Part shown: piece by piece, positions 31,408-40,089 of the stretch
Layout of the letters: each line of letters opens with the position of its first letter
How positions within the stretch are numbered: position 1 is the first letter of the stretch
Source of the DNA: Chara braunii
Lineage: Eukaryota; Streptophyta; Charophyceae; Charales; Characeae
Direction: 5' to 3'
Length of the DNA stretch: 40,089 bases
Assembly: GCA_003427395.1 (NCBI GenBank)
Contig: BFEA01000024.1
Coordinates: forward strand, 4,376,399 to 4,416,487
Translations under genes and position numbers: made by a program
The notes under the pieces: generated by a model
The model's input: the letters and a program-made list of their open reading frames with translations, nothing else
The model's database searches: none
What the model was told of the DNA's origin: nothing

Positions 31408-31459
31408 GACCTTTTTTCGATTTTTGTTTGTCATCCTTGCGCAGGGGTCATGCTGATCT
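31408..31459 (-). ncRNA. U6: U6 snRNA-derived 3' fragment, copy A
   Basis: The minus strand reads GATCAGCATGACCCCTGCGC then AAGGATGACAAACAAAAATCG, the 3' half of U6, immediately upstream (in minus sense) of copy B and in tandem with it. Confidence 0.88.
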
Positions 31460-31539
31460 ATAGGGGCCTGTAGGGCTTGATGCGCAGGGGCTGTTAGGGC
31501 TTGATGCATAAGGCACTTTAGGGGTTCATGTATTGTCTT

Positions 31540-32290
31540 TTTCTCCCTCCTCCTCTTCTCCTCCTCCATATCTACTCTCCTTCGTCGTCCTCTAGGTCCT
31601 ACTATAACCCCCCATCTCCTCGCCATATCCCCTCCGCTGGAAAACGCTGGAAATACCGCTCGTCTTTTTTTCCGTTGTTTCCTGTTCCTGGACTCGGTGC
31701 TCGCCATATCCCAGTCTCCCCGCCGTATCCCCACCTTCATCTCTCCTCCATGCCTCCACCTTCATCCTTCACTTGTCCATTTGTCGTCCATCCGTCCTCC
31801 ATTTGTCCTCCATATACACTCCACCTTCACCTCTCCTCCATGCCTCCACGTTTGTCCAACTGTCAGTCTTTCCTGCATCTCTCCTCCAGTTGTCCTTCAT
31901 ATACCCTCCACCTTCACCTCTCCTCCATGCCTCCACCTTTGTCCTCCACCTATCCATCTTTCCTCCATCTTTCCTCCATCTCTCCTCCATCTCTCGTCCA
32001 CCCTCCACCTTCATTTCTCCTCCATGCCTCCACCTTCATCTCTCCACCATGCCTCGACCAGGTGCAACATCATCTCTCCTCCTTACCTCCACCTTTCTCC
32101 TCCATGTCCATCTCTCCTCCACCTCCGTATCTCGCCCTCTCCCCTCCATCTCTCCTCTATATCCCCATCTCCCTCTCGTATCCCCTCCACCTTCATTTCT
32201 CCTCCATTCACCACCTTTCTCTTCCATCTCTCCATCTCTCCTCCATATCTCCTGCATCTGTTGTGCATCTCTCCTCCACTTGATTTCAAG
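31540..32290. repeat. TCC/CTCC-rich satellite-like array, about 111-bp higher period
   Basis: CTCCACCTTCACCTCTCCTC followed by CATGCCTCCAC recurs at about 31818 and 31909, and in shorter form (TTCATTTCTCCTCCATGCC) near 32008. The composition is almost purely pyrimidine on the plus strand. The long Pro/Ser- or Arg/Glu-rich open frames here are not genes. Confidence 0.9.
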
Positions 32291-32876
32291 GCAGACAACA
32301 TACCTCCTTTTGTCTTTTCTTCTTTGTTTTTGTTATATTATTAATTATTTTTATAATCGTCCACGTGATTTGAAGGCAGACTTCCGAAGACAGCAACTGC
32401 TGGCAATTTGATTTTTTTTTTTTTTTTAGTTCATCCTGTTTGGCCAGCCATGTTGAAAGGGGGCGGTGGTTGTGGAGGAGTCTACGGCGGGATGGGGGAG
32501 GACACAGAGTCTGGTGTGGGTGAATTGGGGATGTAATGGGGACTATGGCTGATTTGGTGGTCCTGCCCATGTTTGATGTGTGCAAGTCGCAATGATGAGC
32601 AGCAAGTTCGCCGCCGGCATGGCCAAGGAAAGATTTGATCAAGGAGCAGCACGTTCGGACCCCTCAGACCCCCTTAAAAAAAAAAAAACGTCCCGCACGG
32701 CTCCGCAGGGTGCGGTACACGTAGCGCACGTCCCCGCACATTTCCGCACTCGCACAGCCACCCCCCGCACGGATTTGGTCTGTGCGGGTGCGGAATGTGC
32801 GGAGATCGAGCACCTCCCGCACGCCGTACTCCGCACCGCACCACACGAATGTGTGGCTCGTGCGGCTGCAACTATG

Positions 32877-33730
32877 ATTTAGAGAAATGCGAGTTCAGTT
32901 GTACTAGAATCTTGTACTTGGGTCATGAGATATCCACGGAGGGGATAAGGCCCGAAGATGGGAAGGCAACTATAGCATTCGTTAAGACGTATACTATGGT
33001 GACCGCCCCCTTGACTGATCTTACACGCCCTGAGACACCATGGGAATGGACAAACAAATGCGAGGCTGCTTTCAAAAGATTGAAGCATGCCCTCATGCCT
33101 CATGAAGTTCTCATGGCTGGAGACGCCATTCGTCGTGACCGCCGACGCAAGCCAATACGACATAGGCGCAGTGCTGGCCCAGCAAGGAATGAGAAGTTGA
33201 GACCAATTGAGTACATGACCAGAAATATGTCGTCAAACAAATTCGCGAAGTCAACCTATGAAAGGGAACTCTACGTCTTTTACAAGGCTCTTGTCCATTG
33301 GAGACACTATCTGTTGGGAAGGATCTTCTATTTGAGAACTGACCATCAGACACTCAAGTGGATTAAGACGCAGCCTGTTCTCTCTGATGCACTCAAACGC
33401 TGGATTGAAGTCATAGATCAATACGACTTCAAGCTGGATTACGTGAAAGGGGAGTACAGCAAGTGGATTAAGACGCAGCCTGTTTTTTTTGATGCACTCA
33501 AACGCTGGATTGAAGTCATAGATCAATACGACTTCAAGCTGGATTACGTGAAAGGGGAGTACAACACGGTTGTTGATGCGCTGTCCTATAGGGCAGACTA
33601 CTTAGGTGCGCTGATTACGGAGTTTGGCCTATTTCACAATGTAACTCGATCATTGGTGGATGCCTACAAGGAAGATCCCGTCATGATGGGCATCATAGGC
33701 CAACTAGATGCGAAAAAAAGCGACATTTGA
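32877..33730 (+). pseudogene. RT connection and RNase H, element 4 (after hAT-2)
   Basis: Resumes RT with CEFSCTRILYLGHEISTEGI, then PLTDLTRPETPWEWTNKCEAAFKRLKHAL. Around 33120-33190 the frame slips and slips back. The alternate phase there holds FVVTADASQYDIGAVLA, the RNase H Asp motif. Later come TYERELYVFYKALVHWR and the RTDHQTLKW Asp motif. A 105-bp unit encoding 35 residues (KWIKTQPV to KGEYS) is tandemly duplicated at 33356-33565 in frame. The frame ends at 33730 where the integrase begins in another phase. Confidence 0.88.
33356..33565 (+). repeat. 105-bp in-frame tandem duplication in pol
   Basis: AAGTGGATTAAGACGCAGCC starts at 33356 and again at 33461. The two 105-bp copies differ mainly at TTCTCTCT versus TTTTTTTT. 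It adds exactly 35 residues. Confidence 0.95.
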
Positions 33731-34202
33731 CGAGTTTGTGATGGTGGACGGATTACTCTTTCTTGAAAAGGCAGGGTTCTAAAGACTATATGTGCCATCT
33801 AGCGAGATTTTGCATAGTTTATTTCCAGGTTAGTGTCATGATGCGACATGTCACTTTGGATATAAGAAGACTAGTGCTAATTTAGTTCAGTGATTTTGGT
33901 GGCCTAGTATGCTTGACGATGCAAGGAAGTACATACAGACTTGTCAAGTCTGTCAGCGGGACAAGCCGCGTACTCAAACCCTTGCCCATTCCTGTTGGTC
34001 TGGGACAAGAGTGTCTCCGTGGATTTCATGGGTACCCTCATGACCAGCAAGAGTGGCAAAAGGAACATTTCATCATAGTAGACAGCTTCACAAGTATGCG
34101 AGACTAATAGCCATGCTTGAGACTGCAAGGACTGAACACGTTATCAAGTTATTCATGGATAACTGGGTGCATGATTTTGGACCGCCCAAGTCTATGGTCA
34201 GA
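33731..34202 (+). pseudogene. Integrase, truncated in the core, element 4
   Basis: Begins with the linker FDEFVMVDGLLFLEK. The zinc-binding domain is damaged: the histidine segment near 33836-33860 has one recognisable ATCHFGYKKTSANLV-like stretch and CQVCQRDKPR is at about 33944-33970. The first core Asp segment is degenerate (33 codons with shifts), and ETARTEHVIKLFMDNWVHDFG follows at about 34117-34180. Homology stops just before the second catalytic Asp at about 34202. The 3' end of the element and its 3' LTR are not found to the right. Confidence 0.82.
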
Positions 34203-34984
34203 CTGAGGCTGTAAGGCTTTGAAGCCTCCGAATTGGCAGCCGTCCAGATAGCAAAGGGCTTGACTTATCCGCCTTGTATTGAAGCCCTATGAGGGCTGCT
34301 TGGGCTCAAACCCATGCGGACTGAGCTTGCCCCCATTTTTAATGAGAGGCTGCTCCGGAACTTGGGTCCAGAGCCGAGACAGCTTGAAGCCATCATCACA
34401 GGATGTACAAGCCTGCAGAGGGACATATATATATACACGAGGCGAAGCAAGCTGGACAATGAAAGTTATGGGTCACAACAACTATATTCCACAGTGACAG
34501 CAGAGGAAGCAAGGAAAAGTCACAAGTGGCAGTCACAGAGTGATTGCGGGATTCAGCAGCTCGAGTGAAGGCAGATAGAGGCACATATGGACCCATAACT
34601 AAAGTGATGTGTGTGCCCCACCTCCATGATTATATTAGGAAGGGGTGGACCCAAGCAAAGGCACAGCGGAGCAGCAGCTTGACATAGCATGAGGCTATGG
34701 GCGCGTAGTGAGACCTAAGGCTTGATACATGACACTCGGGAGCTTAGGAGTGGATTGAGGTCCGGGAGCAGCTACGCACAGCTAGGAGGGGCATGGAGTA
34801 GCTGCCGGTGCGAGGTGCTGCTGCTAGAGGAAGTGCTGCCTGGAGGAGGAGAGTGGAGGTCTGCAATAGAGGCTGAGAGAGGAGGCTCCCATAGCCACCA
34901 TCTCAGCAAGGGTGAAGGTGCTGCCGGCTATAGCCGCAGTCATAACGACGGTCGTGGGGGAGGCACTGCTACTTTTGCGGTAAC
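34203..34984. other. Unassigned sequence
   Basis: Several 60-140-codon open frames overlap without recognisable domains. A short (TA)n lies at 34425-34436. No repeat relation to the rest of the window was seen. Confidence 0.4.
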
Positions 34985-35330
34985 TGCGGCAGCGGCGCGA
35001 AAGCACTGCCCAATTGTTTCGGCGGCGGCAGCATTTTTAACGGCAATGAGGACGCGCTGCCCGTTTTTTTTGCGGCGACAGTGGCATTTTGACGGCGGTG
35101 CGGAAGCGCTGCCCATTTTTTTTGCGGCGACAGTGGCATTCTGACGGCAGTGCGAGAGCGCTGCCCGTTTTTTTTGCGACTGCAGTGACATCTTGACGGC
35201 GGTGCGAAAGCGCTGCCCGTTTTTCTTTGTGGCGGCAGTGACATTTTGACGGCAGTGCGGTAGTGCTACTTGTTTTTTCGACGATAGCAGCGGCATTTGC
35301 GGCAGTGATGCGGTAGTGCTGTCCGACTTT
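34985..35330. repeat. Minisatellite, about 53-bp unit, six to seven copies
   Basis: Units follow the pattern GCGCTGCCCGTTTTTTTTGC, GGCGACAGTGGCATTTTGAC, GGCGGTGCGGAA. Unit starts are near 35001, 35054, 35106, 35158 and 35210, with degenerate units beyond at each end. A 162-codon Lys/Gln/Ser-rich minus-strand frame over it is the translated repeat. Confidence 0.93.
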
Positions 35331-36904
35331 TTTTGGGCAGTGAAAAACTCTGGTGATCGATTGGGATGCACAACGCGTGTATTTTTGTGCGCAAGGTCAC
35401 CTTTATTTTTATGTAGTACGCTCGGCACGGTTCAGGGGTCTGAACTGGTTGGAATTGCAGGCGGCAATTTTGGACCACTTTGGGACCAAGTGGGGCTGAC
35501 TTGGCGTTTAACGCAATAGTTGGAGGAGGTTTGGACTGGTGAGTTGGTTTGGGATTGTCGTTGGGGACGTGATGCAGTTGAGATCCGGGTTCCATCGAGG
35601 ACCAACTTTGTGAGGTTGGAACTGCAATTGGGGTCTGCAAATTGGGGCTGCATTGGGGAGGTTCTGGAAGCAAGATGGTTTGAGGTTTGTAACTACATGG
35701 GGATTATGGCGTAGTGGAACGGCCACAATGGGAAAGTTGTGAGCTGCGCACTTAGGACTTCGACGATCGTTGTTTTCATTTGATTGGAATATCATACGGT
35801 TTTCTTGAGTGAGCCATTTCCATCTTCACTCGAGGTCAGTTGACTGACTTAGATGTCTCTTCACACCTGTGTGAACCCACACTTGCTTGACCCTGTTCAT
35901 TGAATATTCTTTGAAAATGGCAAAGGAAATGTGTGTTCGCATGTGAATGGTAAGGTCTGACTTGGATATGAAATCGCATTGGTTTCCTTTGAACTTGTCT
36001 GTTTTGCTTTGCGATCTGTGCAGGTAGGTAGAAGGATGCTTGCAAAGAAGATTGATTATGCCTATTTGGGATGAAGGAAAGGATTGTCCTCTTTCTACTT
36101 TTCGCCTGCCTGATGGTTAAAAGGGTTTGTTGTTCTGAAAAATATTAATTCAGTGCATGTCGTGAACGGATCTGATTGAAAGAAAGCAGATAAGGTCTAA
36201 CGGACTTGTTTTTTTCCCCGAAGATTGACCCATTCTATCCCAAATGACCCTATCTACCTATACCTGTCTAAATGTTTCTCATTCTCTATCTCCTCTGATT
36301 TTTTTTTGTCTAGGTTATCCTGGACTTAGAAGAAAATAAAAATATATGAAGGCTACTTGCAGTGGACGCATTTTTTATCTCTAGGCAGCATCTGGGGCGG
36401 GGGTTCGTTGCTTCAGGAGCCGACTCTGTTATCGGCCCAGAGTGGACCGTTCTACGGGGACGTATTTGCCGATTCGTTGGAGACGGCCCGACTTCTGAGA
36501 TCCGAGTCTTGTGCTCGGACGAGGAGGAGGAATATCCCAAACCACTTCCTAGACGGAGACGCATGCAACACTTCAAGCAATGCCCCTGATCAAGAATCAT
36601 CCGCAAAGCAGCCTGTCATTCAATAATATTAAGCGTGTATGGGGACAGGTGTGCGTGCTTAATCTCAGGTCGGCGATAGGCTGAAATAAATGACTTTGGC
36701 AACGTGTCTCATCAAGTCATGACTAAGGCAGCCGACTATCTTGTCGGCTGCAGCTATATGATTGTCGATAGTCGACTCCTTGTAGGCGGTTATTTGATTG
36801 TTTTGTGGTGTTCGACCAAAGATGGTCGGATTGTATTTCGATCCTGTGTTATTGGATATATCAAATTATAATTTTGACTCTCCCAGTTCTTACTTTGGAT
36901 CTGA
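35331..36904. other. Unassigned sequence, possible exon near 36360-36590
   Basis: Mostly non-coding. A plus-strand frame at 36362-36589 contains EIRVLCSDEEEEYPKPLP and is preceded at 36300-36315 by a T-run and TGTCTAG that resembles a splice acceptor. This could be a host exon, but I do not recognise it. A hairpin lies at 36728-36751. Confidence 0.35.
36728..36751. other. Perfect hairpin, 9-bp stem
   Basis: GCAGCCGAC and GTCGGCTGC pair around TATCTT. Confidence 0.85.
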
Positions 36905-37470
36905 TGTACGTTCTTATCGGTTGCGGTCAACTCCTTTTGATATAACTATTTGTGGATGTTTTAACTTTCGTTTGACTTCATGTCTAAGGGACTAGGATTA
37001 AGTTGACGGTTTCACGTTTGGTTGACACCGTCCTAGTCGACCGACGTTAGCTCCGCACCTAGGAGATCAGCGCCCTAGGAACGAACGACGATCGGGTCCA
37101 CTTGGCGTTAACCAAACGTATCTATACTACAGCGAACGAGCAAACACCCTCAACTGACCTACCTCTGCAATTGCATCTAAAAGCTTTCGCACGTGGGTCA
37201 GTAGCTCGGTAGGGATACGCCCCTAAGTGTGGTGACAACCCCCTAGGGAAGCAAGCTTATGCCCCGCGGGAACCTGTCCTGTCGTAGGGGACCGCGGGAT
37301 GTACAGCTCGCGCACCCAGCTAGAGCGGCGAAGGAGCGATGCAACCGCATCCGTCTCGGCGGTTCGCGGAATGTTATGCGTTGTTCCCGAGTTGTCTCTA
37401 GAATTTGTTAAACTCCTGCGTGACATGGCCGGGAGGACCCTCGTTCGTGCGAGGGCCGATGCGCTCGACA
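36905..37470 (+). repeat. Left copy of 566-bp LTR-like direct repeat (family C)
   Basis: Matches 39361-39926 from GTACGTTCTTATCGG to GCTCGACA without net length change and with few substitutions (TTGCGG versus CTACGG, GACGG versus GAGGG). It begins TGTACG and ends CA. A tRNA-Asp-type PBS follows two bases later, which is why I read it as a plus-strand 5' LTR. Confidence 0.8.
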
Positions 37471-37472
37471 GG

Positions 37473-37490
37473 TGGCGCCGTTGCCAGGGA
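37473..37490 (+). other. Primer binding site-like (tRNA-Asp)
   Basis: TGGCGCCGTTGCCAGGGA matches the complement of the plant tRNA-Asp(GUC) 3' end (TGGCGCCGTTGCCGGGG) except for one base. Athila/Tat-type plant gypsy elements commonly use this primer site. Confidence 0.85.
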
Positions 37491-39165
37491 TAACGGCAAA
37501 CTACCGTTGTTCTTAGCGGAGCGACATTCATGTATTTTATTTTACAGTGGATAAATTTATCGTTTTCTGTTTATTTATCTCTATCAATTAATTTTTTTAA
37601 TCATTTTCTCCCTGTGAATTATGTGTTGATTTTATTCTAAAGATTATTTTGGACATTTCAGTTGGATGTAAAGATTTTATGTCTTGATATTAATTGAGTC
37701 GTATTTTGTTATTGTTTTAATGTTCATTGAAGTTATCTATAAATCTCAAGCTATCGTGTTGAAAATGAATGTTTTCATGTGTCATATTTCAATCGGATAT
37801 TTTATCATGAGCTTGCAGATTTATTTAGTCATGCATTTGATTACTATATTAGAATGATGTATATTCCGATCGATCAGTTTATCCGGACTCTTATCCATTT
37901 CGAGATTATCCGTTTTGTTATGCATTTCTATGATCGAAGGCATTTAAACTTACTGTTGAAGATTATTTAGCCTGGATCATTATGAAATTTCATGTGAAAG
38001 CGTTTGTTGTAAATTGTATTATTGTTCTTGAATTTTGTGAAGTTTTTGAAGGCATTATCATGTCACGATAAATTTCTGATGGATTAGTGAGCTATGTAGG
38101 TGGTAGTGAGGCTCGCGCCGGAGCTATGCTTCTGGTCCATAGTGGGATGTTGTCTTCTGTACCCTATGAGGTTTAAGGGAAGGAGGACTATACTATCACT
38201 GAAAGAGAGGAAAGTGTTGAGGTCTTATTAGAATGATGCTTGTAGGGTAGGCGACTATTGTTTGGCATGAGGGGAGGAGTGGCTACCTAACCTTGTGTCA
38301 CGCATGGTCACCATACCTTTATGGTCGGGGTCTAGCCAGCCTTGGTCATTTGAGGTGCGGCAATTCTACTCTACATGCACAGGACTAATAAGATCGAAAA
38401 CACTGGAATCGGAGGGAATGTGGTGAGACTCGAATCTAAAGCGGGGCTTGATGTCGAGATGTTATCCTCATACGGATAACACCACTCCTTGACGCATTCA
38501 CAAGGAATTCAGAAGCAACGGGCTTGATAACTTATGTGGAATGAAATGAGGATCATAACTTGGTCGGGGAACTTTGGACGAATGATTTCTTGCTGAATAG
38601 TCCGTTCAGACTACGTCTGAACAACTCCAGGAAGTTGATACGTTTAGAAGACCTGTCAGGGGTTATTCCTGACTCAGTTGAGTTTTATTCAGGTGCAACG
38701 CAGGTATCGACTGAATGGATTTCGTTTTAGAAGGCTAGTCGGAAGCTTTTCCGGTACCATTATGAGAGACTAAATGATGTTTTGAGTGGCCGCCAGTGGG
38801 ATGATGCTGGGATCATTCTGAAAAAGTTCCTCTGAATTGAAGGCTTCCAAGGGCTAGACCTGGGTCCAAGTTTGATAAGGCTTGCCAGAGGCCATATCTG
38901 GTATCATACCATCCACATATGATTAGTAATGATTTAAGGCTTCTGGAGGCTAAATCCAGTTTTGTTGTATTAAGTGAAGCTCATGGAGGCTAAATCCATT
39001 TTTTCTTTTCAAGTGAAGGTTTGTGGAGGCTAAATCCAGTTTTGTTATTGTGCTGTTATGAATTGTCGTAAAAGTTTCGTCTTAGTTCCGGAATTATTAG
39101 ATTGTGATCGTTGCTTTCACATGGAACTTTTATAAGGATCCCGATTCCATTTTTGTTTTAATGGT
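37491..39165. other. Non-coding interior of the family C element
   Basis: AT-rich at 37500-38080 then mixed. No gag or pol motif is seen in any frame. A 22-bp motif recurs near its end (see the following repeat). Confidence 0.55.
38940..39045 (+). repeat. Three tandem imperfect units with GGAGGCTAAATCCA
   Basis: TGGAGGCTAAATCCAGTTTTG, TGGAGGCTAAATCCATTTTTT and TGGAGGCTAAATCCAGTTTTG occur about 42-45 bp apart, separated by AAGTGAAG-containing spacers. A weaker relative, GGCTAGACCTGGGTCC, lies at 38850. Confidence 0.9.
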
Positions 39166-39167
39166 GG

Positions 39168-39360
39168 ACCGCGGGATGTACAGCTGGCGCACCCGGCTAG
39201 AGCGACAAAGAGACGACGCGACCGCGACCGTCTCGACGGCTCGCGGGATTACTTATGCGTCGTTCTCAAATTGTCTCTATATTGGTAAGTTTTTTGTTTA
39301 AACTCCTGCGTGACATGGCCGGGACGGCCCTCACTCGCGCGGGGGCCGATGCGCTCGACA
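39168..39360 (+). repeat. Extra partial copy of the family C repeat
   Basis: GGACCGCGGGATGTACAGCT to GCTCGACA corresponds to 37289-37470. It is more diverged than the two full copies and carries about 11 extra bases (GGTAAGTTTTTTG-like). It ends exactly where the full repeats end and the right full repeat starts next to it. Confidence 0.85.
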
Positions 39361-39926
39361 GGTACGTTCTTATCGGCTACGGTCAACTCCTTTTGATATA
39401 ATTATTTGTGGATGTTTTAACTTTCGTTTGACTTCATGTCTAAGGGACTAGGATTAAGTTGAGGGTTTCACGTTTGGTTGAGACCGTCCTAGTCGACCGA
39501 CGTTAGCTCCGCACCTTGGAGATCAGCGCCCGAGGAACAAACGACGATCGGGTCCACTTGGCGTTAACCAAATGTATCTATACTACAGCAAACGAGCAAA
39601 CACCCTCGGTTGACCTACCTCTGCAATTGCATCTAAAAGCTTTCGCACGTGGGTCACTAGCTTGGTAGGGATACGCCCCTAAGGGTGGTGACAACCCCTT
39701 AGGGAAGCAAGCTTATGCCCTGCGGGAACCTGTCCTGTCGTAGGGGACCGCGGGATGTACAACTGGCGCACCCGGCTAGAGCGGCGAAGGAGCGATGCAA
39801 CCACGTCCGTCTCGGCGGTTCGCGGAATGTTATGCGTCGTTCCCGAGTTGTCTCTAGAATTTGTTGAACTCCTGCGTGACATGGCCGGGAGAACCCTCGT
39901 TTGTGCGAGGGCTGATGCGCTCGACA
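39361..39926 (+). repeat. Right copy of 566-bp LTR-like direct repeat (family C)
   Basis: Partner of 36905-37470 with the same length and the same CA end. Both copies hold a short open frame (MY..RT.LERRRSDAT) in their last 180 bp; its conservation reflects repeat identity and is not evidence of a gene. Confidence 0.8.
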
Positions 39927-40089
39927 CCGGTTGGTCAGTCAGTCCAGTTTAGGTCTTGTGTAGTCTATAGGTAGGTTAGGCCCATCGGTTCAGGACTTTT
40001 GGCGGTTCATTTCTCGCGAAGCAGCGTTGGAGAAGCCAAGCAAGTTGGTGGCGGTGACTGTCTGCAGGCGGCATCCTGAGACCTCGCCG
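39927..40089. other. Unassigned right edge
   Basis: Sequence after the family C repeat with no recognised feature. Confidence 0.4.

Larger units (their letters stand above)
30165..32876. mobile_element. hAT-like non-autonomous DNA transposon (hAT-2) inside the RT of element 4
   Basis: The left end CATACTTGCAAGCGCACG and the inverted right end CATAGTTGCAGCCGCACG match at 15 of 18 bases. The 8-bp direct repeat ATTTAGAG flanks both sides (30157-30164 and 32877-32884). The interrupted protein resumes on the far side at the next residues (LE, then KCEFSCTRILYLG). Near both ends lie many GCGC, CCGCAC and GTGCGG motifs, the subterminal motif crowding expected of hAT. No transposase gene is visible in 2.7 kb. 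The interior is a C19-A22 run, CCT/TCC-rich satellite-like DNA and U6 snRNA-derived fragments. Confidence 0.9.
36905..39926 (+). mobile_element. Putative non-autonomous LTR retrotransposon (family C)
   Basis: Two 566-bp direct repeats flank 1890 bp with no recognisable gag or pol. The PBS is present after the left repeat. No convincing polypurine tract or target duplication was found (flanks TCTGA and CCGGT differ). A 193-bp extra copy of the repeat's 3' part sits directly before the right repeat. A LARD/TRIM-like non-autonomous element or a rearranged pair of LTRs would both fit. Confidence 0.6.

Noticed and set aside
31073-31459. A functional U6 gene
   Set aside because: No copy has the exact conserved core plus intact ends, and no upstream Pol III promoter elements were identified. 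They are fragments or pseudogenes.
31528-32411. Long Pro/Ser/His-rich open frames (over 200 codons)
   Set aside because: These come from the TCC-rich 111-bp-period array; all three phases are open for the same reason.
33356-33565. CRISPR-like or phage-type direct repeats
   Set aside because: It is a two-copy tandem duplication of coding DNA in a eukaryotic retroelement. There are no spacers and no cas genes.
34940-35428. 162-codon Lys/Gln/Ser-rich minus-strand frame
   Set aside because: It is the antisense translation of the 53-bp minisatellite.
36357-36626. Host gene call for the frame with an acidic EEEEY stretch
   Set aside because: Too short and unrecognised. One possible splice acceptor is not enough to support a gene, so it is kept only as a possibility.
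37299-37493. Conserved 64-codon open frame in each family C repeat
   Set aside because: The similarity is explained by LTR identity, and the third copy is frame-disrupted. Nothing indicates selection on the protein.

Overview
The window looks like repeat-dense nuclear DNA from a streptophyte, most likely a charophyte alga. Chara braunii is my best guess, because the Ty3/gypsy gag-pol proteins here resemble retroelement proteins I remember from that genome; this is inference from memory and no search was run. Eukaryotic signs seen directly are LTR retrotransposons primed by tRNA-iMet and tRNA-Asp, two hAT-type DNA transposon footprints, U6 snRNA-derived fragments, many microsatellites and two assembly gaps (N runs at 13029-13325 and 26873-26923). 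I found no convincing intact host protein-coding gene. Almost every recognisable coding stretch is decayed transposon sequence.

Layout. 1-2712: a (CT)n tract, two diverged minus-strand LTR-like copies of one family (here LTR family B) and a (CA)n tract. 2758-4650: a minus-strand LTR of a second family (family A) joined to the 3' end of a gypsy pol gene, then cut off. 4650-7264: non-coding DNA with hairpins, a plus-strand primer-binding-site-like sequence and a GATT/GATG microsatellite. 7265-18273: an almost complete minus-strand Ty3/gypsy element bounded by two family A LTRs, with PBS, gag carrying a CCHC knuckle, protease, RT, RNase H, integrase with a chromodomain-like tail, and polypurine tract. 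It is full of frameshifts and stops, and a 1.53-kb hAT-like element (12462-13991) splits it between gag and protease.

18349-20465: a plus-strand gag fragment, a polypurine-tract-like run and minisatellites. 20466-24024: a minus-strand chromodomain-bearing gypsy pol of another lineage, without gag. About 24050-24940: a diverged family A LTR. 25115-34202: a plus-strand gypsy element (family B 5' LTR, iMet PBS, gag, protease, RT, RNase H, truncated integrase). Its leader region carries a mitochondrial-like nad6 fragment that abuts an assembly gap. Its RT is split by a 2.71-kb hAT-like element (30165-32876) with an 8-bp target duplication. That inserted element carries a cluster of four U6 snRNA-derived fragments and long CCT/TCC-rich satellite-like DNA.

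34203-40089: non-coding, with a 53-bp minisatellite and a pair of 566-bp direct repeats that look like LTRs. The left one is followed by a tRNA-Asp-type PBS, and about 1.9 kb of non-coding DNA lies between them, suggesting a non-autonomous LTR element.

The genes do not form a working host system. The window is a record of nested insertion, tandem duplication and decay of LTR retrotransposons and hAT elements. The least ordinary signals are the U6-derived cluster inside a TIR/TSD-bounded element, the mitochondrial fragment at a gap, the tRNA-Asp-primed non-coding LTR pair with an extra LTR-end copy, and a D-I-G protease active site shared by three elements.
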